Assembly: GCA_943789445.1 (NCBI GenBank)
Contig: CALSUC010000001.1
Span: 62,001 to 126,000 of the forward strand
From: UBA4575 sp002386945
GTDB taxonomy: Bacteria > Pseudomonadota > Gammaproteobacteria > UBA4575
Direction of reading: 5' to 3'
DNA: 64,000 nt
Positions 36,361 to 43,975 of the stretch are shown here, piece by piece. Every line of letters begins with the position of its first letter. Position 1 is the stretch's first letter. A program made the translations under genes and the position numbers. The notes under the pieces were generated by a model, which saw only the letters and a program-made list of their open reading frames with translations, ran no database searches and was not told the DNA's origin.

Positions 36361-38202
36361 ATGGATACCGAGAAAAACCCACAAACGGTAAACCAGGAAG
36401 TTAGCCTTAAAGACCTGATTGCTAAAGGAAAAGAGCAAGGCTATCTAACCTATGCCGAGGTTAATGATCATCTGCCTGATTCTATCGTCGATCCAGAACA
36501 GATCGAAGATGTCATCAGCATGATTAATGACATGGGTATTGTCGTACACGAAGTAGCACCCGACGAGCAATCACTCCTGCTGTCCTCAGAAACCGCTGCC
36601 AATGACGAAGATCTTGCCGAAGAGGCCGCCGCTGCCCTAGCATCGGTCGACAGTGAGTTTGGTCGCACGACTGACCCTGTTCGCATGTATATGCGCGAAA
36701 TGGGCACCGTCAATCTACTCACGCGTGAAGGCGAAATCAAAATCGCGAAGCGCATTGAAGAAGGCCTAAGACAGGTCCTTCTAGCACTAGGTCATCTACC
36801 GCGTACGATTGAAACTGTCTTACAACTCTATCTGCGCGTCGAAAACGAAGACATGCGTTTAACCGACCTAATCGCAGGCTTCATCGATCCAGACGCCGAA
36901 GACGAAATTGCATCACCTACCATCGTCGGCCAAGAGCCAGCGAAGAAAGAAGGTGAGGAAGAAGATGATGAAGAGGAAGAAGAAGTAGACACTGGCCCAG
37001 ATCCAGAAGAAGCCCGTCTACACTTTGAAACCTTGGCAGCACTCTATAAGGTGACGCAGTCAGCAGCGACTAAACGCAGCGCCAAAAAGACATTAGCAGC
37101 CACTGAAGAGCTTGCTGATTATTTCATGCGCCTGAAATTTACCGCCAAGGTTTTTGATGCACTCGTTGCCAGCCTACGCGCCACAGTAGATTCTATCCGC
37201 CTACATGAGCGTTTAATCATGACCCTATGCGTAGACTATGCGCGCATGCCAAAGAAAGAATTTGTTGAAAGCTTCCAGAAAAATGTTGCTGATCTAGAAT
37301 GGATTGACGGACTAGCCAAGAACAAAAAGGCCTATGCTGAAAACCTTCCAGAAATTCGAGCGGAAGTCGTCAAAGAACAGAAAAAACTTGCCCATATTGC
37401 GAAAGAATCAAAGCTTGAGATCTCTGACATCCGCGAGATCAACCGTCGCATGTCTATTGGTGAGGCACGAGCACGTCGCGCGAAAAAGGAAATGGTTGAA
37501 GCTAATCTACGTCTGGTTATTTCAATCGCAAAGAAATACACCAACCGTGGCCTACAATTCTTAGACCTAATCCAAGAAGGCAACATTGGTCTAATGAAGG
37601 CGGTCGATAAATTTGAATACCGTCGAGGTTACAAATTCTCAACCTATGCGACTTGGTGGATTCGCCAAGCGATTACGCGTTCGATTGCGGACCAAGCCCG
37701 CACGATTCGTATCCCAGTGCATATGATTGAGACTATTAATAAGCTGAATCGCATCTCGCGCCAAATGTTGCAAGAAATGGGACGCGATGCCACACCAGAA
37801 GAATTAGCTGAAAAAATGGAAATGCCGGAGGATAAAATCCGCAAGGTATTAAAGATTGCTAAAGAACCTATCTCCATGGAAACACCTATTGGTGATGACG
37901 AAGATTCGCATCTAGGTGACTTCATCGAAGATGCCAATATCGAATCACCAGTTGAGGCAGCAGCAGGCGTTGGCCTGAGTGATGCAACTCGCGAAATCTT
38001 AGCTTCCCTCACACCGCGCGAAGCTAAAGTCCTACGTATGCGTTTTGGTATCGACATGAATACCGATCACACACTAGAAGAAGTCGGCAAACAATTTGAT
38101 GTCACCCGTGAACGTATTCGTCAAATTGAAGCCAAAGCATTACGTAAACTAAGGCACCCAACCCGTTCTGAGCAACTCCGTAGTTTCTTAGAAGGCGAAT
38201 AA
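36361..38202 (+). CDS. rpoD: Primary sigma factor sigma-70
   Basis: RpoD is the housekeeping sigma factor. The 613-aa protein shows region 1.1 (LKDLIAKGKEQGYLTYAEVNDHLPD), the region 1.2 segment TDPVRMYMREMG, a nonconserved region with an acidic stretch (EEDDEEEEEVDTGPD), region 2 RFLDLIQEGNIGLMKAVDKFEYRRGYKFSTYATWWIRQAI-type core, region 3 IPVHMIETINKL and region 4 TLEEVGKQFDVTRERIRQIEAKALRKL. The start at 36361 is the family start; an in-frame ATG at 36223 inside dnaG would add 46 alien residues. Confidence 0.97.
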   Translation: MDTEKNPQTVNQEVSLKDLIAKGKEQGYLTYAEVNDHLPDSIVDPEQIEDVISMINDMGIVVHEVAPDEQSLLLSSETAANDEDLAEEAAAALASVDSEFGRTTDPVRMYMREMGTVNLLTREGEIKIAKRIEEGLRQVLLALGHLPRTIETVLQLYLRVENEDMRLTDLIAGFIDPDAEDEIASPTIVGQEPAKKEGEEEDDEEEEEVDTGPDPEEARLHFETLAALYKVTQSAATKRSAKKTLAATEELADYFMRLKFTAKVFDALVASLRATVDSIRLHERLIMTLCVDYARMPKKEFVESFQKNVADLEWIDGLAKNKKAYAENLPEIRAEVVKEQKKLAHIAKESKLEISDIREINRRMSIGEARARRAKKEMVEANLRLVISIAKKYTNRGLQFLDLIQEGNIGLMKAVDKFEYRRGYKFSTYATWWIRQAITRSIADQARTIRIPVHMIETINKLNRISRQMLQEMGRDATPEELAEKMEMPEDKIRKVLKIAKEPISMETPIGDDEDSHLGDFIEDANIESPVEAAAGVGLSDATREILASLTPREAKVLRMRFGIDMNTDHTLEEVGKQFDVTRERIRQIEAKALRKLRHPTRSEQLRSFLEGE

Positions 38203-38222
38203 GTCTTAGGTATAGCAGTGCC

Positions 38223-38256
38223 GATCAGGGTGAGGGTATACGCCCTCACCCTGATC
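38223..38256 (+). terminator. Hairpin downstream of rpoD
   Basis: GATCAGGGTGAGGG and CCCTCACCCTGATC form a perfect 14-bp stem with a 6-nt loop (TATACG), 20 bp after the rpoD stop. The following bases are AATAATT rather than a T-run, so it may be a terminator or an mRNA 3'-end stabiliser. Confidence 0.6.
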
Positions 38257-38312
38257 AATAATTAGGCCGTGTAATCAGTGCGTATACGCCATACCAAACA
38301 GATTATTTCGCC

Positions 38313-38318
38313 TATAAT
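38313..38318 (+). promoter_or_regulatory. -10 element of the tRNA promoter
   Basis: A perfect TATAAT lies 9 bp before the tRNA 5' end. No good -35 is visible at 16-18 bp upstream, so the promoter is assigned from the -10 and position only. Confidence 0.5.
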
Positions 38319-38327
38319 CCAGACAGC

Positions 38328-38404
38328 GGGCCCATAGCTCAGTTGGTTAGAGCAGGGGACTCATAATCCCTTTGTCGTAGGTTCGAGTCCTACTGGGCCC
38401 ACCA
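38328..38404 (+). tRNA. ileX: tRNA with CAT anticodon, most likely tRNA-Ile2 (lysidine-modified)
   Basis: A 77-nt cloverleaf with encoded CCA: acceptor GGGCCCA/TGGGCCC, D arm AGCTCAGTTGGTTAGAGC, anticodon arm GGGGACTCATAATCCCT with CAT, and T arm GTAGGTTCGAGTCCTAC. The CAT anticodon alone fits Met or Ile2. The GACTCATAATC stem-loop and C4-G69, C5-G68 pairs match the E. coli Ile2 tRNA recognised by TilS, and E. coli ileX also lies beside rpoD. Its 3' half is the integration site of the island that follows. Confidence 0.88.
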
Positions 38405-38421
38405 CTATTCTCATCAATCCC
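38350..38421 (+). repeat. Left attachment repeat (attL), 72 bp, within the tRNA gene
   Basis: This 72-bp stretch, from the D-arm end of the tRNA to 17 bp beyond its CCA end, is repeated exactly at 43718-43789. It covers the anticodon arm, variable loop, T arm and 3' end, a standard tyrosine-integrase target, and the intact tRNA is kept on this side. Confidence 0.92.
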
Positions 38422-38479
38422 TTTCTATCGCCCTGATTAGCTTAAGTTTTTAACTTAATGCTATGAGGTACGGTAGACA

Positions 38480-39627
38480 ATGCGGAAGACAAACAATAAT
38501 CCAAGTTACACTTTCACAAAGCGTGGCATCTATTACTTCACACGGCTAGTTCCATTTGATGTTCAGCATCATTACAAGCAGCGTAGAATAATACAGTCTC
38601 TAAGAACGCGTTCGACCAAAGATGCCGCTAAGACCGCACGTATGCTTTCACTACGCTTAGAAACTTACTGGCATGAGCTACGATTAGAGCAGCAGGAGAT
38701 ACCGTTTAGCTTTTTACTAAACAATAATCCCAAACAAATCACACTAGTTGATGCACTAGAACTCTATCTTGAAATAAAAGCAAAAGGCCGTAGTAAACTA
38801 TTTTTTGAGCATTCTAGACGCTATGTCGACTACTTGGTCCAAACGTCTAGCAACAAAGAACTCAAGCATTACACCTCAATAGACGCCACACATTATCGGC
38901 AATGGTTGCAAGATAAGGGTTTAGCTAACGCATCAGTCCACAAGGCCTTCGCCTGTATCAAAGCAATCTTTACTCTAGCCATCAAAGAGCAGGGGCTGAC
39001 TATGCAAAATCCATTTAGCAATATTTATCTACCAAGCGAGAAGGACGATGCGAAGAAGCGACTGCCAATAGCTATAGCCGATATAAGACTTATTCAGAGC
39101 CACTGTAAGGCCGTAGACGATGACATGCGATGGCTTGTAGCACTTATCTAGTGACACTGGCATGAGGCTGTCAGAAGCCGCTGGATTGATGCTGGATGAC
39201 CTGCGCTTAGACGAAGAAGTACCGCGTATCATTATTCGGCCACATAAACACAGACCACTTAAAACTAGAAGCAGTGAACGCATAGTGCCTTTGGTGGGTG
39301 CATCACTCTGGGCGGCTCAGCAAATTAAACAGAACGCACAAGGAAGTGACTACTGCTTTCCTCGTTACACTAATAATGAAAGAACCAATGCAAATCAGTG
39401 CAAGTGCAGCTTTGAATAAATGGCTTAAGTCAGTGACTGGGAATAATGACTACGTGCTGCATGGTCTACGACATAGCTTTAGAGACAGGCTACGTGCAGT
39501 AGATGCACCTATTGAGATGATTGATAGGCTGGGTGGTTGGAGTTTAAAGACTGTTGGGCAAGGTTATGGTGATGGGTATCAGCTAGAGCAGATGCATCTT
39601 ACGATGAAGATATTATGCGCTGAGTAG
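38480..39627 (+). pseudogene. Tyrosine recombinase/integrase disrupted by two frameshifts
   Basis: The gene begins 59 bp after attL and would encode about 381 aa if two 1-bp insertions were removed. Frame one (38480-39151) gives an N-terminal RGIYYFTRLVPFDVQ head of the DUF6538 type and a SAM-like core-binding domain. It breaks near 39149, just before the catalytic Arg box DTGMRLSEAAGL, and continues in a second frame to about 39405 (Lys region RPLKTRSSERIVPL). It then shifts again to a third frame with LHGLRHSFRDRLR (HxxR), GGWSLKT and the Tyr in GQGYGDGY. All catalytic residues survive but in three frames, so no single product forms. Confidence 0.9.
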
Positions 39628-39773
39628 TTGTTCGTATAATCATTCTTCAAACTAATACGACAGCCATGATTAAAGTAGCTTTAGTTTACTAAGATAAAGT
39701 CAAGTATAAATAACCTGAAATCTATTTTATCTGTAAGATAGTGTGCATAAATAATCACCACAAGCACTGATAG

Positions 39774-40046
39774 ATGTTCCAAGCAAACTCATTAGGGCGT
39801 ACCGAGTGGGCGCATCGGTTTGATAGCAAAGGAGCCTCAGTCAGTGGTAGTGCCAACATACTCAATGCCGTCAACATGCCTTTTAACATCAAGGGCAATG
39901 ATGTCGAGCAAGACTGGGTACGTGTGGCTGCCGAGGTCGTACATCGCTTCAGCCGTAGTAACAGACTATCGCTATCAACGACTGCTGCTAGTGTAGGCGA
40001 AGACGCTGACTTTAGTGTTGGTGCAAACTGGACTATGTTGTTCTAA
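39774..40046 (+). pseudogene. C-terminal fragment of an autotransporter-type beta-barrel
   Basis: An open frame of 90 codons that resembles only the last five or so strands of an autotransporter barrel: EWAHRFDSKGASVSG, PFNIKGNDVEQDWVRVAAEVVHRF and SVGANWTMLF, ending in the terminal Phe typical of BAM substrates. There is no signal peptide, and two stop codons (TGA, TAG) immediately precede the ATG in frame. It is best read as the tail of a once larger gene cut off by recombination near the island end. Confidence 0.65.
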
Positions 40047-40128
40047 GCGCTTAGCCAGTTTTAATTGATGACTGATGATAAAGGTTATGCACTGCATGGT
40101 TAAGCTACAACTTGGAATAATAGGTAGA

Positions 40129-42264
40129 ATGAAGCTATTAGTACATGTATTCCTGTTGTTTGTCATTACACAAGCTCCTGCAAATGAAAAGAACATCCTT
40201 CCAGATTTAGGTGGTGCCCCTGCAGCCAATACAGCCTCGGTACAACCGAACATCAACGGTCAAGGTGCAGGGTTTAACTACCTTGACACTATTGATGGCA
40301 AGCTAATCAACATTAACTCGCAATACACTAAGAAAAATGGAGTCGCCGTAGGCTGTAGTCTCGCAAGTACACTTTCCAAAAACATAGCGGCCGGCATCTT
40401 ACTGACTGCGGGCTCAGATAAAAACGAATGGTTACTAAATGCTGGCTTTGACTTAAGTCATAAGCAGCGCTTCATCTTTTCCCTTGGTCAACTTCGTCAG
40501 AAGCTAGACTTTAACTTCATCTCTGGTAGACAAAAAACTTCAGTTAAGCAAGATAATATCGCAGCCAGCTACCAATATCTCTTAGGTAAAGACTGGCTCA
40601 ATGCTGCCGAGGTGAATGCTTATCTCAGCAATACAGGCAGCATTACGTTAGGTGATAAAACCTACTTTATTGATACGTCGTCGTTGTACGAATTATGGAA
40701 TGACCCAAGAAGGATTGTGGGTGGCCGTGTTACGGGAATGCAGGCTAGATTAGCGCTTACTCCAACATCAAAAACAAATATTAAAGTGGGCTTAGGGATA
40801 GAGCGTCTGACTTATAATTATTCAACGGGTGATGAGTCAACGAATCGTGCCACGGGGAGTGCAGAGTTAATGCATCACTTAGCTAATGGCTTTAACTTCC
40901 GAGCGTCTATTAATGCAGCATCGTCACAGAATCGTTACGCTTTAGGCTTAGATAGAACCTTTAAAGATGGGGCGCAACTCAGTATCGATGTTGCCAGAAT
41001 AGAGGGGCGAGATAACACCTTCGATGACACTCAACTGTTACTTAGCTACACTAAAGGCTTTGGTGCTGGTCAGGAAGGCAGGCAGGCAGGCATGGGAATA
41101 GGACTCAATAGCGACACCCCAATGGAACCAGCATCACTCAGTACAGCATTAGACAATGCAGCAACGTCTAATCAAGCCATTAATACATGGAGCACTAGAT
41201 TAGTTAACCAAGTATCACAGCGTCCTAGCTTCTTACCCTCACAAGTGGTAGCTAAGATTGATACTACAGCGACGCCAACACGTCTAATTGTGATTAACAA
41301 GTTAGCTATTCCAGCAGAAAGTACTATTGATAATGCTACGGGTGTAATTACCTCCCCAACAGGAACTGCTGTTAGTGGCATAGCTGATGTGACTAAAAAT
41401 ACGTTAGCCTTCGTTAACTCTGGGCAGTTTACACTTTCTGGTAATGACGCTTTAGTGATTAAGCCCAGTTTGATTACCCAGCCGGTAGTTGGTGTAATTG
41501 ATACTTACGTAGTCACGATGAACAACAGCGCTGGTGGTGGAACAACGTTAGCCACAGTGAAGGTGTCGCACAGCTCTACGAGTATCGATAGCATTGAGAT
41601 AGCAACAGGAATAATAGTAATTAACACTGCGGCTATCGCTGGCGTAACCTCACCAGAGTTAGGTGCGACGCCTGTGACAACTGTAAGTGGCACGGGTTAT
41701 ACCGGCACGGTTACATGGAGTGGCAGCCCAAGTACGTTTGCTGCTTCAACCGTTTATACCGCGACAGTAACATTAACAGCTGCGAGTGGTTATACCTTGA
41801 CAGGCGTTGCCGCTAACTACTTTACAGTGAACGGTGCTACTGCCACTAATGCAGTCAATTCAGGCGTAGTGAGTGCGGTATTCCCTGCAACCTTAACTCC
41901 AGTATCAAGTTCGGCATATGCTGAAGGATACCGGTTTATAAACGGTCTTACCTGGTCTCCTAATAACGATACTCACCAAGCACCACACTACACAACCTAC
42001 GCCAATGGCAAAATAACCTGTGATAATATGAGCATAGCCAATACCTTGGGCAGTAATACGTGGAGAGTTCCAACACCAAATGAACTTTTAGCGCTTTTTA
42101 GTGGCGGTACTAGTACGCTTACCAGCCCTAAATGGTTATTAGGTAACACTCTTGGTCGCGAAGCAGGGTCTGTCGCAGCCGAATCCTACTACCTAGACCT
42201 GAGTACTGGGGTTGGCAATTCGTTAAAGGCTCATCAGAATGCACTTATAACCTGTGTTTACTAA
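40129..42264 (+). CDS. Secreted predicted beta-barrel protein with Ig-like and DUF1566-like C-terminal modules
   Basis: A 711-aa exported protein (an in-frame ATG at 40075 would add 18 residues; the chosen start gives signal peptide MKLLVHVFLLFVITQAPANE). Residues about 40-330 are alternating polar/hydrophobic strands (LLNAGFDLSHKQRFIFSLGQLRQ, ARLALTPTSKTNIKVGLGIE) as in outer-membrane barrels. Then come two Thr/Val/Ala-rich Ig-like modules (about 370-485; about 500-600, with GTGYTGTVTWSGSPSTFAA) and a final 105 residues with GLTWSP, TWRVPTPNELLALF and paired Cys, resembling DUF1566/Lcl_C. The barrel-first order resembles inverse autotransporters (intimin/invasin), but the barrel itself does not show their known signature. 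I infer a surface adhesin. Confidence 0.7.
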   Translation: MKLLVHVFLLFVITQAPANEKNILPDLGGAPAANTASVQPNINGQGAGFNYLDTIDGKLININSQYTKKNGVAVGCSLASTLSKNIAAGILLTAGSDKNEWLLNAGFDLSHKQRFIFSLGQLRQKLDFNFISGRQKTSVKQDNIAASYQYLLGKDWLNAAEVNAYLSNTGSITLGDKTYFIDTSSLYELWNDPRRIVGGRVTGMQARLALTPTSKTNIKVGLGIERLTYNYSTGDESTNRATGSAELMHHLANGFNFRASINAASSQNRYALGLDRTFKDGAQLSIDVARIEGRDNTFDDTQLLLSYTKGFGAGQEGRQAGMGIGLNSDTPMEPASLSTALDNAATSNQAINTWSTRLVNQVSQRPSFLPSQVVAKIDTTATPTRLIVINKLAIPAESTIDNATGVITSPTGTAVSGIADVTKNTLAFVNSGQFTLSGNDALVIKPSLITQPVVGVIDTYVVTMNNSAGGGTTLATVKVSHSSTSIDSIEIATGIIVINTAAIAGVTSPELGATPVTTVSGTGYTGTVTWSGSPSTFAASTVYTATVTLTAASGYTLTGVAANYFTVNGATATNAVNSGVVSAVFPATLTPVSSSAYAEGYRFINGLTWSPNNDTHQAPHYTTYANGKITCDNMSIANTLGSNTWRVPTPNELLALFSGGTSTLTSPKWLLGNTLGREAGSVAAESYYLDLSTGVGNSLKAHQNALITCVY

Positions 42265-42308
42265 AGACATGTGATTAAGAGGCGCGATTATGAAAATAAT
42301 GAGTAAAG

Positions 42309-42428
42309 CTATAAGCCTTTAGTTTTTTTAAAATCAGTTAGTGTATGTATCCACTCAGCACCCAACCCTACTAAGCCACTGATATATTTCCTACATTTAT
42401 CGGCTATTTCTGTTTCTCTAAATCCCAC
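42309..42428 (-). CDS. Possible 39-aa protein, unrecognised
   Basis: A minus-strand frame starting GTG with AGAGGA 6 bp upstream encodes 39 aa, MGFRETEIADKCRKYISGLV and onward to KKTKGL. The ribosome-binding site and balanced composition make it plausible, but it is short, has no known match that I recognise, and lies in an AT-rich 380-bp gap. It could be a remnant of a longer phage or island gene. Confidence 0.3.
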   Translation of the reverse strand: MGFRETEIADKCRKYISGLVGLGAEWIHTLTDFKKTKGL

Positions 42429-42646
42429 TATAAGTCCTCTAAAAACACTACATTAACAATTATCAATATAGCTACTCCTGTGTCCATTAACATAGAGAAT
42501 AAATAGCCAATCAGTAGCTAAGGCCGATAGAACTGATAACTCGTTGTTTTTGGAATATGGTTGTAGCATTTGAGGCTTGTAACCTAAACGTGTTAACTTT
42601 TAGTAAAGAATTTAAGAATTGAATCTAAATTTGGGATGGTATTGAA

Positions 42647-43144
42647 TTGAAACTAGATAGAACAACAAGAATACTGCTGATTGCTATTGCATTAGGTATT
42701 ACTTTTTTACTGGCGGTTGTGGGGGGGATAACCCTAATGGGAAAAAATACCACCACGCTTGAATTATATAATGCTCCTCCCTCTATATCCTCACATATAA
42801 TTGATGCAGAAAAAGATATGCTCTATGTCTGGCATGCAACCTTTCACGATGAAGCAAGCTTATCCTTGCCATCGCTAGGCGAGGTCATGGGGTCAATGAT
42901 GGTCATCAAATCAGGGAGTGAACAAGAACGATTTACTAATCTTGAATTTGATTGGAAAGATTCAAATGATTCCATTGTTATTTCAAGTATTCATTCGTAT
43001 CCAGTTAATGCTATAGAGACAGCCACCCCCATACATCGTGCCATTATAGGAGGAACAGGTAAATATGTTGGTGCTAAAGGCGAGATTATAAGTAATAGAC
43101 AAGAAGATGGTTGGTATCATCACAAAATTATTCTTGTTAAGTAG
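42647..43144 (+). CDS. Membrane-anchored protein with allene-oxide-cyclase/dirigent-like motif
   Basis: A 165-aa protein with one N-terminal TM (about 9-31) and a periplasmic remainder of beta-strand character. The segment AIIGGTGKYVGAKGEIIS (about 132-149) matches the (V/I)GGTGxYxGAxG motif of the AOC/dirigent eight-stranded barrel, and EVMGSMMVIK and VWHATFHDEA fit earlier strands. The start is probably TTG at 42647, since the frame contains no upstream ATG; GGGATGG lies about 8 bp before it. Bacterial members of this fold have no settled function. It is the last intact gene of the island. Confidence 0.6.
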   Translation: MKLDRTTRILLIAIALGITFLLAVVGGITLMGKNTTTLELYNAPPSISSHIIDAEKDMLYVWHATFHDEASLSLPSLGEVMGSMMVIKSGSEQERFTNLEFDWKDSNDSIVISSIHSYPVNAIETATPIHRAIIGGTGKYVGAKGEIISNRQEDGWYHHKIILVK

Positions 43145-43717
43145 CCTTGTAAAAAAATTAACTTCCACCATTACAATCTACTAGATATTTGAGTAGTGCT
43201 TACCATTTACCGTTCATCAATCTAACTACTGCTCTTCTTGTAGTCGGGGTTAGTTAGTGCCAAGTAATATATTGAGTTAGTAGAAGGAACAGCGGCAATA
43301 CCCTATGGGAAGAACTCCTCTAGAACAAAGTATCCAGCAACTACCATGACTAGTATGGGTATAGGGGCATGTAAGGAAAATGGTGAAGAAGGTAGCTTCG
43401 GTTCTATTTATGCCAAGTGGTCATTTGGCGATGGTACGAAAGAAAAGCAGGTGGAAATTAAGCTAGGCGATTAGATTTTGGTCTTTTTTTCAAAATGGCC
43501 TATTTTGTATCTGGCTGGGTACTATATAAATACCAGTGCATTAATACCCTCCCCCGCCCCTCTATTACTTTACCAATCCACTAAATACGGTATACAAAAC
43601 GGTAGACCATTTAGTGGCTAGACAGACGAATAAGGTTATGGAAGAATTGTAACTTCATTGCTAATCAGCAACGTTAGAAGAAAATTAGTTGGTACTTAGC
43701 AGCTCTGCTGCGTGTAT
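43145..43717. other. Non-coding island end with decayed frames
   Basis: Between the AOC-like gene and attR no intact gene is seen. It holds one decayed reading frame (43268-43474) and, at 43587-43607, two direct ACGGTA(T/G)AC copies 12 bp apart, the second identical to a 9-mer at 38470-38478 just inside attL; these could be integrase arm sites. Confidence 0.5.
43268..43474 (+). pseudogene. Remnant reading frame, C-terminal part of an unknown protein
   Basis: The frame is open from a stop at 43265 to TAG at 43472-43474, giving up to 68 residues with sensible composition (GEEGSFGSIYAKWSFGDGTKE, ending EIKLGD). No ATG occurs before 43346 and there is no ribosome-binding site there. It looks like the 3' end of a truncated gene. 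I do not recognise the family. Confidence 0.35.
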
Positions 43718-43789
43718 GAGCAGGGGACTCATAATCCCTTTGTCGTAGGTTCGAGTCCTACTGGGCCCACCACTATTCTCATCAATCCC
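43718..43789 (+). repeat. Right attachment repeat (attR), 72 bp, partial tRNA copy
   Basis: An exact copy of 38350-38421. It contains the last 55 nt of the tRNA including CCA but lacks the acceptor 5' strand and D arm, so it is not a functional tRNA. It marks the island's far boundary. Confidence 0.92.
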
Positions 43790-43927
43790 AAAAAGGGCAT
43801 CCACAGCACTACGCATCACCCTTGCTCACAAGGCTTGTCTAATTCCTGATTTATTTAATACGCTGCAACAATTAGCGATGGCGATACAGCGACGATAGCT
43901 GCAAAGAAAGGAAACTATATTGAAATT

Positions 43928-43964
43928 AAAGGGCCCCAGGCAGTTCATGCCTAGGGGCCTTTTT
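43928..43964. terminator. Intrinsic terminator downstream of the peroxiredoxin gene
   Basis: GGCCCCAGGCA and TGCCT-A-GGGGCC form an 11-bp stem with one bulge and a GTTCA loop. TTTTT follows on the plus strand and CCCTTTAATTT on the minus strand, so it can act for the minus-strand peroxiredoxin gene that ends 12 bp away and shield it from the island. Confidence 0.75.
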
Positions 43965-43975
43965 GTTACTAGGTC

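Larger units (their letters stand above)
38350..43789. mobile_element. Integrated genomic island in tRNA-Ile2, about 5.4 kb
   Basis: The island lies between two perfect 72-bp repeats derived from the tRNA 3' half. Reading from the tRNA it holds a broken tyrosine integrase directly after attL, an autotransporter-tail fragment, a large secreted predicted barrel/Ig/DUF1566 protein, a short minus-strand frame, a membrane-anchored AOC/dirigent-like protein, a decayed reading frame and then attR. No replication, conjugation or phage structural genes are visible, so it is a small island or the residue of a larger element. By eye the part after 42.3 kb is more AT-rich than the chromosome around it. 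Confidence 0.88.

Noticed and set aside
39140..39165. Programmed +1 frameshift in the integrase, comparable to the RF2 gene
   Set aside because: The site reads CTT ATC TAG TGA, without the CUU UGA slippery arrangement or an upstream Shine-Dalgarno-like stimulator, and a second unrelated shift occurs 250 bp later. Ordinary decay or sequence error is simpler.
43718..43772. A second functional tRNA gene
   Set aside because: Only the 3' 55 nt are present; the acceptor 5' strand and most of the D arm are missing and the upstream bases do not pair. It is the att copy.
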